Notes: generated from the sequence alone by a model not told the origin. 64,000 nucleotides of DNA from Paenibacillus sp. JCM 18996 (GCA_001313085.1 BBFE01000013.1:15545-79544), one strand, 5' to 3'; counted from the first letter of the stretch, positions 51,860 to 63,453 are shown. Numbers and translations are program-made.

Positions 51860-52640
51860 ATGAGAGACTTACATGGCAGGATCGTTGTCATTACAGGCGC
51901 AACCAGCGGGCTGGGGGCACTATTAGGCGGCAAGTTCGCGGACAAAGGAGCGGTGCCGGTACTCACGGGCCGTTCTTCGGCCAAGCTGCTGGAGGCCGCT
52001 TCCAGGTTTCCCGGAACGCTGGATACGTATGTTATGGACGTTACCTCCTCCCAAGATGTCGAACGCACGGTGAATGAGATTATGGAAAAGTACGGGCGCA
52101 TCGACGTCTTGGTCAATAATGCCGGCTTCGGTATATTCAAGTCTGCGCTGGAAGCGCCGCTCAGCGATTTTGAAGAGATGATGGACGTCAACTACATGGG
52201 TGTAGTGCGCTGTACCAAAGCCGTGCTTCCTCATATGGTGCAGGCGGGAGCGGGGAATATCGTCAACATCGCCTCTATGGCGGGGAAGATCGGTACGGCC
52301 AAATCGTCCGGCTACACAGCCAGCAAGCACGCGGTGTTAGGTTTCACCAATTCCCTGCGCCAGGAGCTGATTGGCTCGGGTGTCGTTCTGAGCGCGGTGA
52401 ATCCGGGACCCATCGATACACCCTTTTTTTGAGAAAGCGGACCCATCGGGAGGCTATGCCTTTAACGTGCGTAGGTTTATGCTCAAGCTGATCGAGTTGC
52501 GGACGAGGTGGTCGATGCCGTCGTGCGTGACATTCCCGAGAAGAATCTTCCTTGGATCGCCGGCTTTGGCGTCAAATTGTATCATTTATTTCCCCGTATG
52601 CTTGACGGGATTTTTTGTGAAGATCGTCAACCGCAAATAA
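51860..52640 (+). CDS. Short-chain dehydrogenase/reductase (SDR), frameshifted
   Basis: NAD(P)-dependent oxidoreductase. N-terminal cofactor motif VITGATSGLGALLGG (TGxxxGxG), NNAG region VNNAGFGIF, catalytic Ser in IASMAGKIG and YTASKHAVLGF with Tyr-n3-Lys, then NPGPIDTPFF. Corrected length about 260 residues. Breaks near 52433 (T7 run), 52490 and 52616. Corrected end is IVNRK at 52640. It begins 27 bases after cheX. Substrate unknown; similar to DltE/YqjQ-type SDRs of bacilli. Confidence 0.88.
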
Positions 52641-52781
52641 CATTCACCGCGCTGCAAACTTCCTTTTGGCCCGATCGTTCTTTATTACGCACATTAAATT
52701 TAGAATTTATATCTCTTGAGTGACGGCCGACTGTCTACCGATAAGATCGGGCAGCTTGAAATCGTTTGCGGGGAGGGGTTT

Positions 52782-53373
52782 ATGTCCAAGCTTTTGGCTT
52801 TATTGGTGACGGAAAAAATTTGTATCATTGCCCAAGATGGTACAGGAGCAGGTATATCAGGAATTTAACTCGCTCGTCTACCCGGGCGTATATTATATGG
52901 TAAAGGAGCGCGCCGCTGCAGAAGATGTCATCCAGGAGGCTTTTTTTGCGGTCGGTTAATAAAGCTCCCAGGCTGGCGGAAACGGACAAGCTGGAAAACT
53001 GGCTCCGAAAATTGACAAGGAATGTCACCTTGAACTATTTGAAAAAAAGCATAGGAGAGCTGTCCGGCAATTGGATCCCAAAGCATTGGAGTCCGCCGTC
53101 GAGGCTGTGTGCACGTCCGCGGTCTCTACGCTGGAGGATCAAATCGAGGCCAAGATCCTGATTGAAACGGTGCTCGACTACGTGGGCAAAATTAAGCCGG
53201 ATTACCGTCGCATTTTGGAGATGAGGTGGGTCAGGCAGATGACTTACAAAGAGATGGCGGATGAGCTCCAGGTCACGGAGGGAATGGTTCGGCAGAAGCT
53301 GTATAGGGCGAGGGAAGCGGTCCGCGATAAAATAAAGCAGGAATGGGGTAACCAGGACCAGGGAGGTTTGTGA
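52782..53373 (+). CDS. ECF-like RNA polymerase sigma factor, frameshifted
   Basis: Sigma-70 family member. Region 2 (YQEFNSLVYPGVYYMVKERA, AAAEDVIQEAFLRSV) contacts core and -10; a poorly conserved linker follows, then region 4 with HTH MTYKEMADELQVTEGMVRQKL, and IKPDYRRILEMRWVRQMT before it. Corrected length about 196 residues. Breaks near 52818, 52947 and 53045. The ATG at 52782 follows GGGGAGGGG. No anti-sigma gene follows; the next gene is a DEAD-box helicase 57 bases later, so control is by another route or the partner lies elsewhere. Confidence 0.85.
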
Positions 53374-53430
53374 AACCAAGGAAAGTTACATATAATAAAT
53401 ATAAGCAGCCAGACAGAAATGAGGTAGATC

Positions 53431-54936
53431 ATGGTACCCAGTTTTGAAACGCTTAAAATCTCACCGGATATGGTCCATAAGCTCCGGCGGGGAGCCATCG
53501 ATGATCCGACGCCGATACAGGCGCAGTCGATCCCGTTCATTCTGGACGGAAAGGATCTTATCGCCCAGTCCCAGACGGGTACAGGCAAGACGCTCGCTTA
53601 CCTGCTTCCGGTGCTGCAGAATATCGATCCGTCAAGCAAACAGCTGCAGGCGGTTATTCTTGTCCCTACCCGGGAGCTCGGGATGCAAATTTTTTCAGGA
53701 GGCGGAACGTTGGTCTGAAGGGACTGGCATTCTGGCCAATCGTTAATCGGAGGAGCGGCGCTTTCCCGGCAGGTGGACAAGCTGAAGCTTCATCCCCACA
53801 TCGTGGTAGGGACGCCAGGCAGAATTGTCGAGCTGATCAAGGTGAAAAAGCTAAGCATGCATTATGTGCGTACGATCGTTGTCGATGAGGCGGATCAGGT
53901 TTTTTTGACCTGGGGTCGATGGCGGAAGTGGAAATCATTCTGAAAAGCGCGCTTCGGGACAGGCAAATCCTTTTTTTTCTCCGCAACGATCCCTCCGGAG
54001 ATCCAGCAAATTGCAGACCGTTGGATGAAGGATCCCGAGTTGGTGCGGATTGAGCCGGCCCAGCGGACTTCCGCGACCGTCGAGCATCTACAGTTCGTTT
54101 GTGACGAGAGAGACAAAATCGATACCTTAAGAAGGCTGGTCCGATTGTACAATCCGCGGTCGGCGATGGTGTTCATCAATGATACCGACGGCATAGCCGA
54201 GGTCACCGAGAAGCTGAAGTATATGGGCCTGTCGGCGGAAGCTTGTACGGTGAGGCCGGCAAGCAGGACCGGGCGAGGGTGATGAAAGCTTTCCGCGAAG
54301 GAAGCGTTCAATTGTTGGTTGCGACAGATGTGGCCTCGCGGGGATTGGACATCGAGGATGTGACGCACGTCATTAATCTCGATCCCCCTGTGGATGCGGA
54401 CCATTATGTGCATAGGGTCGGCCGTACGGGACGCATGGGCAAGAAAGGCACGGCAATAAACATCGCTGCGCCTAACGAGCTGTTCATTCTGCGTAAATTT
54501 GAAAAGCAGCTTAACATTGAGATACAAGCTAAACAGCTGTACGGCGGAAAAAATTTACGACGCTGACGAGTTCATACCGCAGAAGTCGCGGGGGATCAAA
54601 AGACACCCGGATACGGCCGCAGATTCGGCGGTCAGGGATCCGCGGACTGTGGGGAGGGAGAGGGCACCACAGCGGGTGCATCAGCCGCCAGGTAAGGACG
54701 GCGCACCGGCCCGGATGAATGAGGAAGCGTTAGTCAATGAGAGCACGGACAGTTCGTCTATCGCGCCGAGCCGGAAGAAGCGCGAAGAACCGGCCCGAAT
54801 CCGCCAAGCAGCGGGAAGCGGGAGCCCGGCAAAAGCCGCGCGCGGGACGCCGGACAAAACCACAGCGAACCGGGAACGGGACCGCAAAAACAAAGGGGCT
54901 CCAAAGTGGCTAAAGGCCAAGCAGTCGAAAGAATAG
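53431..54936 (+). CDS. DEAD-box ATP-dependent RNA helicase, frameshifted
   Basis: RNA helicase with both RecA-like domains: Q-motif [13 protein letters not shown], motif [11 protein letters not shown], Ia [10 protein letters not shown], Ib [18 protein letters not shown] (DEAD), [37 protein letters not shown] and [12 protein letters not shown]. After this a basic, low-complexity C-terminal tail rich in Arg, Pro and Ser begins. Corrected length about 500 residues. Breaks near 53692, 53740, 53907, 53977, 54245 and 54549. Most like the CshA/YdbR type, acting in mRNA decay and cold adaptation; exact paralogue uncertain. Confidence 0.9.
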
Positions 54937-55029
54937 GCAGATATGGGTTCTCCGTTGAAGGGGGACCTCTTTTTTTTGCCTGTTCATCTGGGTAACAAAA
55001 TATTTATTATTTCCTATGGAGGCAAAACG

Positions 55030-55562
55030 ATGATAAAGAAGCTGATCTATTTCGTTGCGGGCATAGCCATTATTGCGGGCCTCATGCTGCTTGGAGTCTT
55101 GGCTTATATTAAGCCCGACAAGAGCCTGGATTTGAATTATAGAGAGGTGGCGTTGGCGGGCAAGTTCAATGAAATCCTGAAAACACGCAAATTGGAGATC
55201 AGGCTGTCTGAAGAGGAAGTGGACCATCTGCTGCGCAAAGGGCTAAGCCAGAGACCTCAGGTTTCGGCCGACTTGGCCGTGACAGGGGCCAGGTTCTCGC
55301 TGAACGGAAACCGGCTGACGGCGGATGTGAACCTGTTATACAGGGACCTGGTGCCGATCGGGGCCACTCTGAATTTTACATTGGATTGGAAAGATCCTTA
55401 CATTGCAGCTGAACACACGGAGACTCGGATAAAAGCGCTTAATGTTCCAACACGCTTGTTCAGCATTCAACCGCTTGAGATGAGGCGGACGAAAACCTGC
55501 CCGAGCTGATCAGAATCCAGAATGTGGTGATTGAGGAGAAGGACATAAAAAAATCGGGTTAA
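55030..55562 (+). CDS. Membrane-anchored hypothetical protein (YpmS-like), frameshifted
   Basis: About 177 residues with one N-terminal TM segment (LIYFVAGIAIIAGLMLLGVL) and an extracellular domain that starts KPDKSLDLNYREVAL, mixed alpha/beta (DYLADVNLLYRDLV-like strands). The position of the anchor and length are like YpmS/DUF2140 proteins, but the match is loose. One break near 55487. ATG at 55030 is preceded by GGAGGCAAAACG. Role unknown; it follows the DEAD-box helicase by 94 bases. Confidence 0.6.
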
Positions 55563-55614
55563 AGCTAAATCTAAGGTAGAAGAAGGCCATGCATGCTGGG
55601 AAAGGAGAATGACG

Positions 55615-56326
55615 ATGACTACCTGGGCCGCTGACCGCGGCAAAGATTTTTTCCGGTTCGGAGCAAAGCATCTGGATGCGCAGGGACGATAATTTCTCTG
55701 AAAATCGTTTTCTGCAGTTTTTTTGCAGGAGTGTATGCGATTATCTGGGCGCTGCTCGCCATTTCACCGCGAGACCGGACCGGCTGGATGTTGGAGAATG
55801 TCCTGATTATCGCTTTTCTGGCAGCTGTCATTTTTTACCTACAAGAAATTTACGTTTACCAACCGCTCCTATGTTCTAATGGCTGCTTTTTTTTGGTGCT
55901 GCATACGATCGGCGCCCATTATTCCTACCAAGCCACTCCGCTGGACGGGACAATGAAAATATTTTTTTTCATTCACGCGCGGCAATTACGACCGTGTGGT
56001 TCATTTTTTTCTTTGGTGTGCTGCTTGTCCTGCCGATTTCCGAGGTGCTTGAACGGGTTGCGGGCACGGCACGGCTATGGGCGTACGGTCTGGCAATAGC
56101 GGTGGTTACCGCTGCGGGGGCGCTGTATGAAATCGGGGAAATGTGGGTCGCACTGCTTGCTTCCAAGGAAACGGCGGACCAGTTTCTCGGCATGCAGGGA
56201 GATCCCTGGGATTCACAGCACGATATGGAGCTGGCGTTTTACGGCGCGATCCTCACGGTGACGGTCACCCTGCTGGTTCGGCGCAGAAAAAACGAAGAAG
56301 GCCGGCCATACTTGATTTACGCATAA
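55615..56326 (+). CDS. DUF2238 (YjdF-like) integral membrane protein, frameshifted
   Basis: Six-helix membrane protein. The conserved block LGMQGDPWDSQHDMELAFYG and HTIGAHYSYQATPLDG, together with LYEIGEMW, are hallmarks of DUF2238/YjdF. Corrected length about 235 residues. Breaks near 55690, 55722, 55835, 55890, 55967 and 56007 split almost every helix; all are in A/T-runs. Start ATG at 55615 or 55609 follows AAAGGAGAA. The family has no proven function; a role in alkyl-substrate membrane reactions has been suggested by its conserved Asp/His residues, which is inference. Confidence 0.8.
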
Positions 56327-56475
56327 TTTTCCACCTGCCAATGGATACTGTAGAATAACCCGACAAAAGACGCATGGTTGTTGAAGCATATTCCGAATGC
56401 GCTTTCGGTACCTTCCGCAGGGAGAGTTCTTATACTACAAATCTCTATAGAGAGAAAGACAGGCAGGTGGGTTTT

Positions 56476-57149
56476 ATGTGCGAACGTTATAGTTTAGCCT
56501 CTTCCTTATCCGATATCGAAGCCTATTATCAGATCGACAAGATGGCTTTTCCCTTCAAAAGCAGCTATTTGCTCGAACCGACACAACCGGTTCCCGTCAT
56601 TGTCGCAGAAGGGGGATCGAGGAGGCTGGAGCATTACAGATGGGGCTCTTCCCTTTCTGGGCGCCGGATTCCATCAATGCGGCGAGCGAAACTGTGGCGG
56701 ATAAGCGGGCGTTTCGCAAAATTTTTTTACCAGCCGCCGCTGCGTCATCCCTTGTGACGGCTACTATGGCTGGAAAGCTGAACGGAAGGTGAAGCAGCCG
56801 GTCCGATTCGTCCTCCGTCATCAAAAAACTGTTCGGCTTTGCCGGGTTTTACGATGTATGGCTGAAGCCGGGCGGGGAAGAAATCCGTTCGTGTACTATA
56901 CTTACCACGTATTCTAACCGCTTGGCCGCAGTCTACCACGAACGTATGCCCGTTATACTGGATCAACAGACGGCTAACCGCTGGCTGGATGCCCGGATAA
57001 CAGACAAAGATATATTATCCTCGCTGCTTATGCCGTATGACGCCGAGGAGATGGACGTTTACCCGGTGACAGGTGAAAGAGGCTCCGACTGCGGTTCAGC
57101 GGACAAGATGCGGGACATGCTGCTGAAGTTTTCGATGCAGAAAGACTAA
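56476..57149 (+). CDS. SOS response-associated peptidase (SRAP/YedK-HMCES), frameshifted
   Basis: Forms a covalent link from its N-terminal Cys to abasic sites in single-stranded DNA. After Met removal the product starts with Cys (MCERYSLASS); the conserved Pro/His/Glu parts are visible as RRCVIPCDGYYGW(K) and the C-terminal HERMPVILD. Corrected length about 224 residues. Breaks near 56655, 56722 and 56826 (A/T-runs) interrupt the middle. The start is 6 bases downstream of GGTGGG. It stands as a single gene before a convergent minus-strand gene. Confidence 0.85.
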
Positions 57150-57190
57150 CGACAGCTGGAGACGCCAGAAGTAACAGTGCCTTTTGTTGT

Positions 57191-58804
57191 CTAATGCTTC
57201 TTGTGCACATAGGTCGGATACACAATCTCACCCGTGTCGAGCTTGGCGATTTCGTCCGGAGACCATCCCGCCAGCTTGTTTTTTGCCTGTGATGTTGGTC
57301 AGCTTGATATCGTACTTTGTCTGCAAATAAGTGTGTAGTTGGGCCATATCCGGTTCTTGCAAATCCTTCAGCTTCTTCTTGCCGTTGATCTGACCGAGAA
57401 TGACACCGATCGACTCGGCCGCGAGGCTCGTATTCGGCTGGATGCGGGCGCTGCCGTAGGCGATGGCGGAGGCGCGACATTCTTGCCGGCAACGATCACG
57501 TTATCGTAGTTCTTCAGCAGGAAGCTGCGAAGCGGCATGCCGTATTTGTCGGGACGGCCCATCTCGATGCCCCACTTGTTTGCGCTCGTTCCCTGCAGAT
57601 CCAGCGGATATCCGGCGATGCTCACGTTGTCCCAGAACATATGGCCGCCAAGCATATCGGAAGGCTTAAGCACATAGTCCGTTTCATAATGGTTGTACTC
57701 GCGGATATACAAGTAATTCGGGTAGCCGTTAATCTCTGCGTTCTCCCAACCGACCATGCCTTTGCGGAAATGGTTCAAAATAAGCGGCGTTTCTTTCCTG
57801 CCCAGCTCAAGGCCCCCCTCTACCGATTTGGGATCGGAAGGGTCGACGGTGTATATCAGCAGCGCATTGATCAAAACCTCTCCGTCCCGCTGATTGACCG
57901 CGTTCAGCCCTCTCAGGAATACCCGGTCATTGGACGGTTTATATTGGCTGGTCATGCCGCTTAACCCGATTGCAAAGCTCTCGTTCACCGAACCCCCGCC
58001 GTATTTTTTTACTTTTTTTCCTGAGGGGTAAGCGAATTGAAATGGGCGGAAAATTTCTGCCAATCCACATTCTTGAACTTCATCATCATGCCGGCGCTCA
58101 TATACTCGATATTTTTTCTGTCCGTAAAATTGTTCGAGCCCCGGAAGGCGGGTCACCTTCAACCTGCTCAGCAGCGCGGCGTCATCCGTATTATCCACAT
58201 AATAGGATGCGGTAATCCTCTTCTTGGCACCGTCCTTCGATGTGTAAGTTATCGTCTGAATCGATTCTCCACTGCTGCTTGCGGGAGCTTCTTTAACATC
58301 AATGATCTTGACGCCCTGCTCTATAGGAAGATTACTGCTCAATTTGCCAAAATAAGACTGGAACTCCGGAAGTTTGCGTATCTTAGCGCTGCGGAAGCCG
58401 TCGAACAGCTCTTTTACCCGGCCCTGCAGCAGAGTTTTGTACGCGTCGTCCCGGGCTTCGTCGAGGAACAGCATCTCTCCCTGCAGCACCTGCCCGCCAA
58501 AAGCGTCCCTCGGTCGATCACCTTCACCTTCAGCCTTCATCCGCGGCGGCGCGCGCCAGGTAGAGGCCTTCCAGCTCCGTTCCTGCCAACAGCACATCCG
58601 TCTTCTCCAAAGGGATTTCCGGCTCCGGCTGGGTTTTCGCTTTGGATGCATCCTTCGGACTGTCGGAAGACACCTCGGTGCCCGGTGAGTTTTTGCGGGA
58701 TTCAAGGAGAGAGCCATTCCATCTAATAACCATAAATAAAACAGCTGCAAGCACTGTGAATGCCGCGAGCAGCACCCAGATCTTTTTTCTTTTTTAACCG
58801 GCAT
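57191..58804 (-). CDS. Membrane-anchored FAD-dependent oxidoreductase, frameshifted
   Basis: Protein of about 537 residues. An N-terminal anchor (VLLAAFTVLAAVLFMVIRW) and a Ser/Lys-rich stalk precede the flavoprotein domain: LLAGTELEGLYLARAAADEG (the G-T-E-n-E-G dinucleotide motif of this subfamily in place of GxGxxG), VIDRGDAFGGQ, TASYYVDNTDDAALLSRL and the C-terminal GKNVSASAIAYGSARIQPN. Breaks near 58787, 58545, 58015, 57480 and 57283. Likely an extracytoplasmic or membrane-peripheral oxidoreductase. Corrected stop at 57191 (EIVYPTYVHKKH). No neighbour points to substrate. Confidence 0.82.
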
Positions 58805-58980
58805 TCTATTACTCCTTCGCTAGCATTTTACCGAAATTATTGTACCATTTTTCATAGATTGGCAATACCCCCCCAAAAGTTTCAGCGCCGCCGAATGCTT
58901 TACCGAAAAGATGAACACTTCGCGAAGGTTCAAAGAAAAAAAACAATCCATACTCAAAAAAAGAGAGGAAGTGCAGTGAA

Positions 58981-60239
58981 ATGAATTCTGTATTTAAAAA
59001 AAAGTGGTTGTAAGCTCTTTGACTCTAGCATTGGCTCTGGGAGGCTCTACGGCTGCATTCGCCAAGGACAGGACGATGACCACGAGAACGAAAAGCGCAA
59101 TGTGAAGTGGGAACACAGATCGGAACAGCGGAATCAACAGAACAATGATGATAATGAGGACCATCAGAGACATCAGACAGGTTCGAACATTCAAATTAAT
59201 CTTAATTTTGAAGACATGAGAGGGCAGGATGTGCAGTGGGCTATGAGATACATAGCCAGCTTGGCGTCCAAAAGAGTGTTTGAAGGCTATGAGGACGGCA
59301 CTTTCAAGCCTAACAACCATATTACCAGAATCGAAGCTATAACGGCCGCAGTTCGCTTGTTAGGTCTGCGCAGCGAGGCTGAGGCCAAGCAGGGGACGAA
59401 GCTGTATTTCTCCGATGCAGTCAAGATTCAAGCGGCGTATCCTTGGGCCACCGGTTATGTGGCTGTAGCGGCCGAGCACGCCTTGTTTATGGAAAGCGAC
59501 AACGCCGTCCAACCGGACAAGTCCGCAGACCGTTTATGGGCAACGATTCTATTGGTAAAAGCTTTAAAGCTTGACGGTGAAGCGAAGACCAAGATGAATG
59601 CCGACCTGACTTTCAAGGATGCGGATAAAATTCCCGCCGGAGCGCGCGGATACGTAGCGGTTGCTGTGGAAAAGGGCTTGATCGACGGCTATGAGGACAA
59701 TACATTCCGCCCGAATGCTCCGGTCAGGCGCGCAGAGCTTGCCGCCCTGCTTGACCGTACCGGCGACAAAATGCCTGAAGATAAGAGCCTGACTAAAGGT
59801 ACGGTAATTTCAAGCGTTTCCGGCAACGTCCTGACCGTCTCTCAAGGCGGCGCCCCGGTTGCTTTAACGCTTGACCTTAACACCTTCGTATTCCGCGACG
59901 GCCAAAAAAATAACGGTCACCGATATTAAAGCCGGCGAAGAAGTAAAGGTCCGCACTTATAACAACGTCGTCGTATATATCGAGGTCGTACAAGCTGCGC
60001 TGCCAGCCATAGCCGAAGTCAGCGTACCCGGGTGGTACAAGCTGGGCACGCTGAACAATCAAGGCGCATTATCCACAGTCACCATTTCACAACTTGTAAA
60101 CAATAGTACCACAGTGAGCGATGCAACTTACACTGTCGCTTCGGATGTGAAGATCCAGGGCGAGGGTCAGCTCACTCTGAACCGCTCAGTTGAACTCAAG
60201 GTGACCGGCACGACCGTACATTCGATTATTTTGAAGTAG
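58981..60239 (+). CDS. S-layer homology domain protein C, frameshifted
   Basis: Secreted wall-binding protein of about 420 residues. Corrected N-terminus: MNSVFKK then SLTLALALGGSTAAFAKD as signal peptide (an A-run at 58996-59003 is too long), a highly charged His/Asp/Gln segment (NDDNEDHQRHQ), three SLH domains (FEGYEDGTFKPNNHITRIEA; SDAVKIQAAYPWATGYVAVA; DGYEDNTFRPNAPVRRAELA), then a beta-rich C-terminal domain with ISSVSGNVLTVSQGGAPV and QKITVTDIKAGEEVKVRTY. Second break in the A-run near 59906. Not a close paralogue of the two SLH genes at 23-28 kb. Its C-terminal domain resembles those of copper-resistance-like SLH proteins, weakly. Confidence 0.82.
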
Positions 60240-60378
60240 AGTCAGATGATGGGGGTATTGAGTCAAGCGGTGATCTGAACCTGAACTACGGCATTATATG
60301 TGAAAGCTTGTCAAGAGTTTGAAGTTTCTGTTGCACACAGATTACTATAGTAACTATGCTATGAAACATATATATAAG

Positions 60379-60422
60379 GTTCAAGCGACTCCAAGGAAAG
60401 ACGAGTTGCTTGAACTTTTTTT
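60379..60422 (+). terminator. Rho-independent terminator downstream of SLH protein C
   Basis: GTTCAAGC and GCTTGAAC arms with ACTC/GAGT inner pairs, then seven Ts. It is 140 bases past the SLH stop. Confidence 0.8.
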
Positions 60423-60535
60423 ATTGTCTAGGAAATTATGATTTTCGGTGGCTGTGGATAAGTGTTGGTCTGAGCACTTGCCGTGCAGTGTCGCAATGCG
60501 CCGGGAGAATCGCGGAATGGGAAAAAAAAGTAAAG

Positions 60536-60711
60536 GGAATTCCTCCATTTAATTTGACTTCGATTTGGTTGGAGATGCATTTAACTGGAAAAGTTCCATC
60601 AAAATCAGCGGTTAATCTAATATCTGGCCCGAATGGGTTGAATTAACTGCACATTTTCCAGTTATATGACCAGCAAGGCAATCAAACTGAGCAAATAGAA
60701 GCATATTTTCC
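60536..60711. repeat. Intergenic element, copy Y: four motif units spaced 51/62/52
   Basis: Motif units GGAATTCCTCC at 60536, GGAAAAGTTCC at 60587, then GCACATTTTCC at 60649 and GCATATTTTCC at 60701, mostly followed by T-T-A-A-T-like bases. The unit spacing matches copy X at 38256-38433 within two bases. A frame of 78 codons overlaps this copy but is not supported. Confidence 0.55.
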
Positions 60712-60714
60712 TGT

Positions 60715-61193
60715 TAATCAAAGCAACCCAGTATGCCGTGGGCCAGAACATTCCGGGCAAACCCTTTCACCATTGCCTCGCAAAGAAGGGGGCAGCCAGC
60801 CTTCTACATAACTTTTTTTTCCACATCAAGACCGCCGTCATATCAATTCTTTAAAATGACGCTCTACATCTTTCGACCGGAACGGCCAGCCAAGTCTGTC
60901 TCTCATACCCCTCCACAAAAAACACAATGCTTCCACTCGGCAGAATGGAACGGTATGTTTTTTCGTCACTTGCCTCTCATTATAATTTATGAACAAGACA
61001 GTCCCTGTCCTTAGAAACAGATTTCTGTCTTTATTCACCCGAAGGTTATTTTGTTCGTAACAGCAAGCTAACACCTTGATCATGAATCGCTTATGATATA
61101 TTCGGACAGCTTAGCGCAACAATCCACTCCGATAATCGTTAAATAAAATGAACGGTTTCAACCCAAAACCGACATTTATGGATTGGTTTTTTT
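60715..61193. other. Gene-poor stretch
   Basis: About 480 bases with only short open frames. I see no family match, no RBS-led frame and no riboswitch. AACCAATC-like repeats occur near 61150-61190 but do not form a clear terminator. Confidence 0.4.
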
Positions 61194-61424
61194 GTGATTG
61201 GTTACTACGGGACCTTATTGGCAATTTTCCTTGGACTTTATTACTTTAACCACTGTTTTAGCAGTAAGAATATTAAGAAGGCTAATAGCAAAGCGCTTCC
61301 GACGCTAGAAGAGCGGTGGATAAATGATTCGGAGGTTATTATTTTTTTAAGAAGAGAACGTATCCTTCAAAACGGAAAATACAATAAGGCCGCCGAAATT
61401 GCTCCGGCAGCCTTCTGGCACTGA
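61194..61424 (+). CDS. Possible short membrane protein or gene fragment
   Basis: GTG-started frame of 76 codons. The N-terminus is hydrophobic (IGYYGTLLAIFLGLYYF), followed by a Lys-rich part. No ribosome site is seen, and the T-runs inside and before the frame make the reading uncertain. Could be a fragment of a larger lost gene. Confidence 0.25.
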   Translation: MIGYYGTLLAIFLGLYYFNHCFSSKNIKKANSKALPTLEERWINDSEVIIFLRRERILQNGKYNKAAEIAPAAFWH

Positions 61425-61431
61425 TATATTT

Positions 61432-61943
61432 TCAAGCAAACAACATTGGAGCCATCGAGAAGGTTTCCGTGTTCAAATAGCTAAGATCCGGGATGGAGTA
61501 AATCACGGACAGTTGGCGGATCCTTTTATAAATAGTCCGTAACCTGACGGAATCCATCTCCTGGATCATCGCTTCATTAGCTATGTAATCGCGTAAGCTT
61601 ACCTTAATAAGATGGCTGCTGGCCCGGAGTTCTACATACTTATCTCTAGACATGTGAAGCCGCGGATCCAAAAAAAATATTGGGTCTGTTTTGTCGCTTT
61701 TTTTCGTACAAACTCACACATTGCTGGCTCACCCTCTGCTGTCTAATCCTGCCGGAAACATCTTCTATGGTGAGACTTTTATTTACAGGGTCGAGCGAAC
61801 TGCTTTGTAAAAAAACTTATTTCATGGAGTTCAACCCCTTCAAGCAACAGCCGGATAATAATGGCATCCTGTGGGTTGATGCAATCGTTCTCAATGAAAA
61901 GCAGATTCTTCATAGACAATTCGTTCATGTTTGTAAAAGTCAT
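61432..61943 (-). CDS. Hypothetical protein of about 170 residues, frameshifted
   Basis: Three frames join into one plausible protein: MTFTNMNELSMKNLLFIEND and DAIIIRLLLEGVELHEISF, then LTIEDVSGRIRQQRV and SLYEKKRQNRPNIFLDPRL, then SRDKYVELRASSHLIKVSL and RIRQLSVIYSIPDLSYLNTE. Breaks are in the T-runs near 61810-61815 and 61671-61677. It looks like a soluble helical protein, acidic/basic mixed; I do not recognise the family. It sits alone on the minus strand between gene-poor DNA and the aminotransferase. Confidence 0.45.
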
Positions 61944-62084
61944 CCCTTTCTATTTGTTCGTGGGCGGATACTCCGGCATCTAGCATTATAGATTATTTAA
62001 GTGAATAAATATGTCAAAAGAACAGAGAAAAAAAACAAGATACTTTCCGACAAAATTTTACAATTAATTGGATTTTTTTAATCC

Positions 62085-62112
62085 AAAAAAAGCAGCCGGT
62101 TCGGCTGCTTTG
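62085..62112 (-). terminator. Terminator of the aminotransferase gene
   Basis: On the minus strand AGCAGCC/GGCTGCT with a short loop ends in seven Ts, about 30 bases after the stop. Confidence 0.85.
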
Positions 62113-62143
62113 CTCACACGCTGACTTTATAGATCGAGATAAA

Positions 62144-63453
62144 TTACTTTACAGTCACATTCTGAAGATCCTGCACGCCTTGGAAGATCAAGTCGAACAG
62201 CGTCTCGATGTGCTCTTCCTCAATACAGGAGAAGGCGACGCGCAGATCGGTGTCGCCCAAGGCGATGGTGCCTACGCCATACTTGTCAAGCAGGAGCGTG
62301 CGAAGCGTTTCCGCGTCTACTGTCTTCAGCTTCAAGCACATGAAATAGCCGGAGTTGAACGGGTAATATTCCCACACATCGCCGTATTTGCCGCTGTCGA
62401 GCAGGCCTTTTACCTTATTTGCCCGGCCCTTCATAATGTCGAATTTCTCCTGCTTCTGCGCGGCGAAATCCGGGGAAGTCAGGGCGTGCAGCACGAAGGT
62501 CTGCGAAGGGTGCGGTCCGCTGGAAATGGTGGCGCGGATGATCCCCATCGTTTTTTTGCTCCAAAGCGTTGAGCAGCGCTTCGCTTTCGCCGGCATAGGT
62601 GATGAAACCGACACGGAATCCCCATACGTATTCTTCCTTCGTCGCACCGTCGATTTTGACGGCAAGCACGCGAGGGTGAAGGTCGGCCAAAGCGCCGAAC
62701 AGCGATTCATGCATCGAATCCTCGAAAAACAGGCCGAAGTAGGCGTCATCCGTCACAGCCACCACATTAATTCCGGCTTCCGCCCCGGCGGCGATAGCGG
62801 CAAGATGCTTTTGCCTTCTTCTTGCGTTGGGGAGTATCCTGTAGGGTTGTTCGGGAAGTTCAGGACGACAATGGCCTTGCCTTTCTCCTTTTGAGCCAGG
62901 ATGGCCTGCTTCAATCCTTCCGCATTAAACAGTCCTTGTTCATTATAGAGAGGGTAGTTCACCATGCCCGCTCCGCGGCGAATTCCGAATGTGAGTTCGT
63001 AGTTCTCCCAGTTTTTTGTCCGGGATAATGACGCTGTCGCCGCTGTCCGCAAACAGGTCGGCCACAATGCTCAAACCGTGTGTCAAAGCGTTGGTGGCGA
63101 TCGGATTGCCGAAGCTTTTGCCTGCCAGGGACGGGTTCTCTTCCAGCATCTTTTTTGCGCCATGCGGCTCTTAATTGGGGCTTGCCCGCAGGAGGCGCGT
63201 ATTCGTATATATCTTTCGGATCGTAGGCGGATAATGTATCTTGAATAACCTTCAAATGCATCGGCTTGCCGCCTTCCAAAGCGGTCCCGATGGTGGCGTT
63301 AAACTTGTTCGCTTTCGCTTTCGCTTCTGCGGATTGGCTGAGGATGCCTTCTTTCGGGAAGTAAATTTGCTTGCCCAAACCGGAAAGCATGTCATAGACA
63401 TGCCGGTTTTCTTGTTCAATGGTCTTGTTGAGGAGCTGCGCAAGTGAATTCAT
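62144..63453 (-). CDS. PLP-dependent aminotransferase, class I/II, frameshifted
   Basis: Fold-type I PLP enzyme of about 435 residues. It opens MNSLAQLLNKTIEQENRHVY and IYFPKEGILSQSAEAK, has the conserved N-P-T-G region (VVLNFPNNPTGYSPT), VVAVTDDAYFGLFF (Asp-n-n-Tyr contact) and the Lys schiff-base region AVKIDGATKEEYVWGFRVGF. Breaks near 63160, 63018, 62830-62760 and 62550 (A/T-runs). The start ATG 63453 follows AAGGATG. Related proteins of bacilli are annotated as putative aminotransferases with aromatic or branched-chain substrates; the substrate here is open. Confidence 0.85.

Noticed and set aside
60410..60646. A 78-codon frame after the SLH protein C terminator
   Set aside because: It starts inside the terminator stem, has no ribosome site and runs through the intergenic repeat element.
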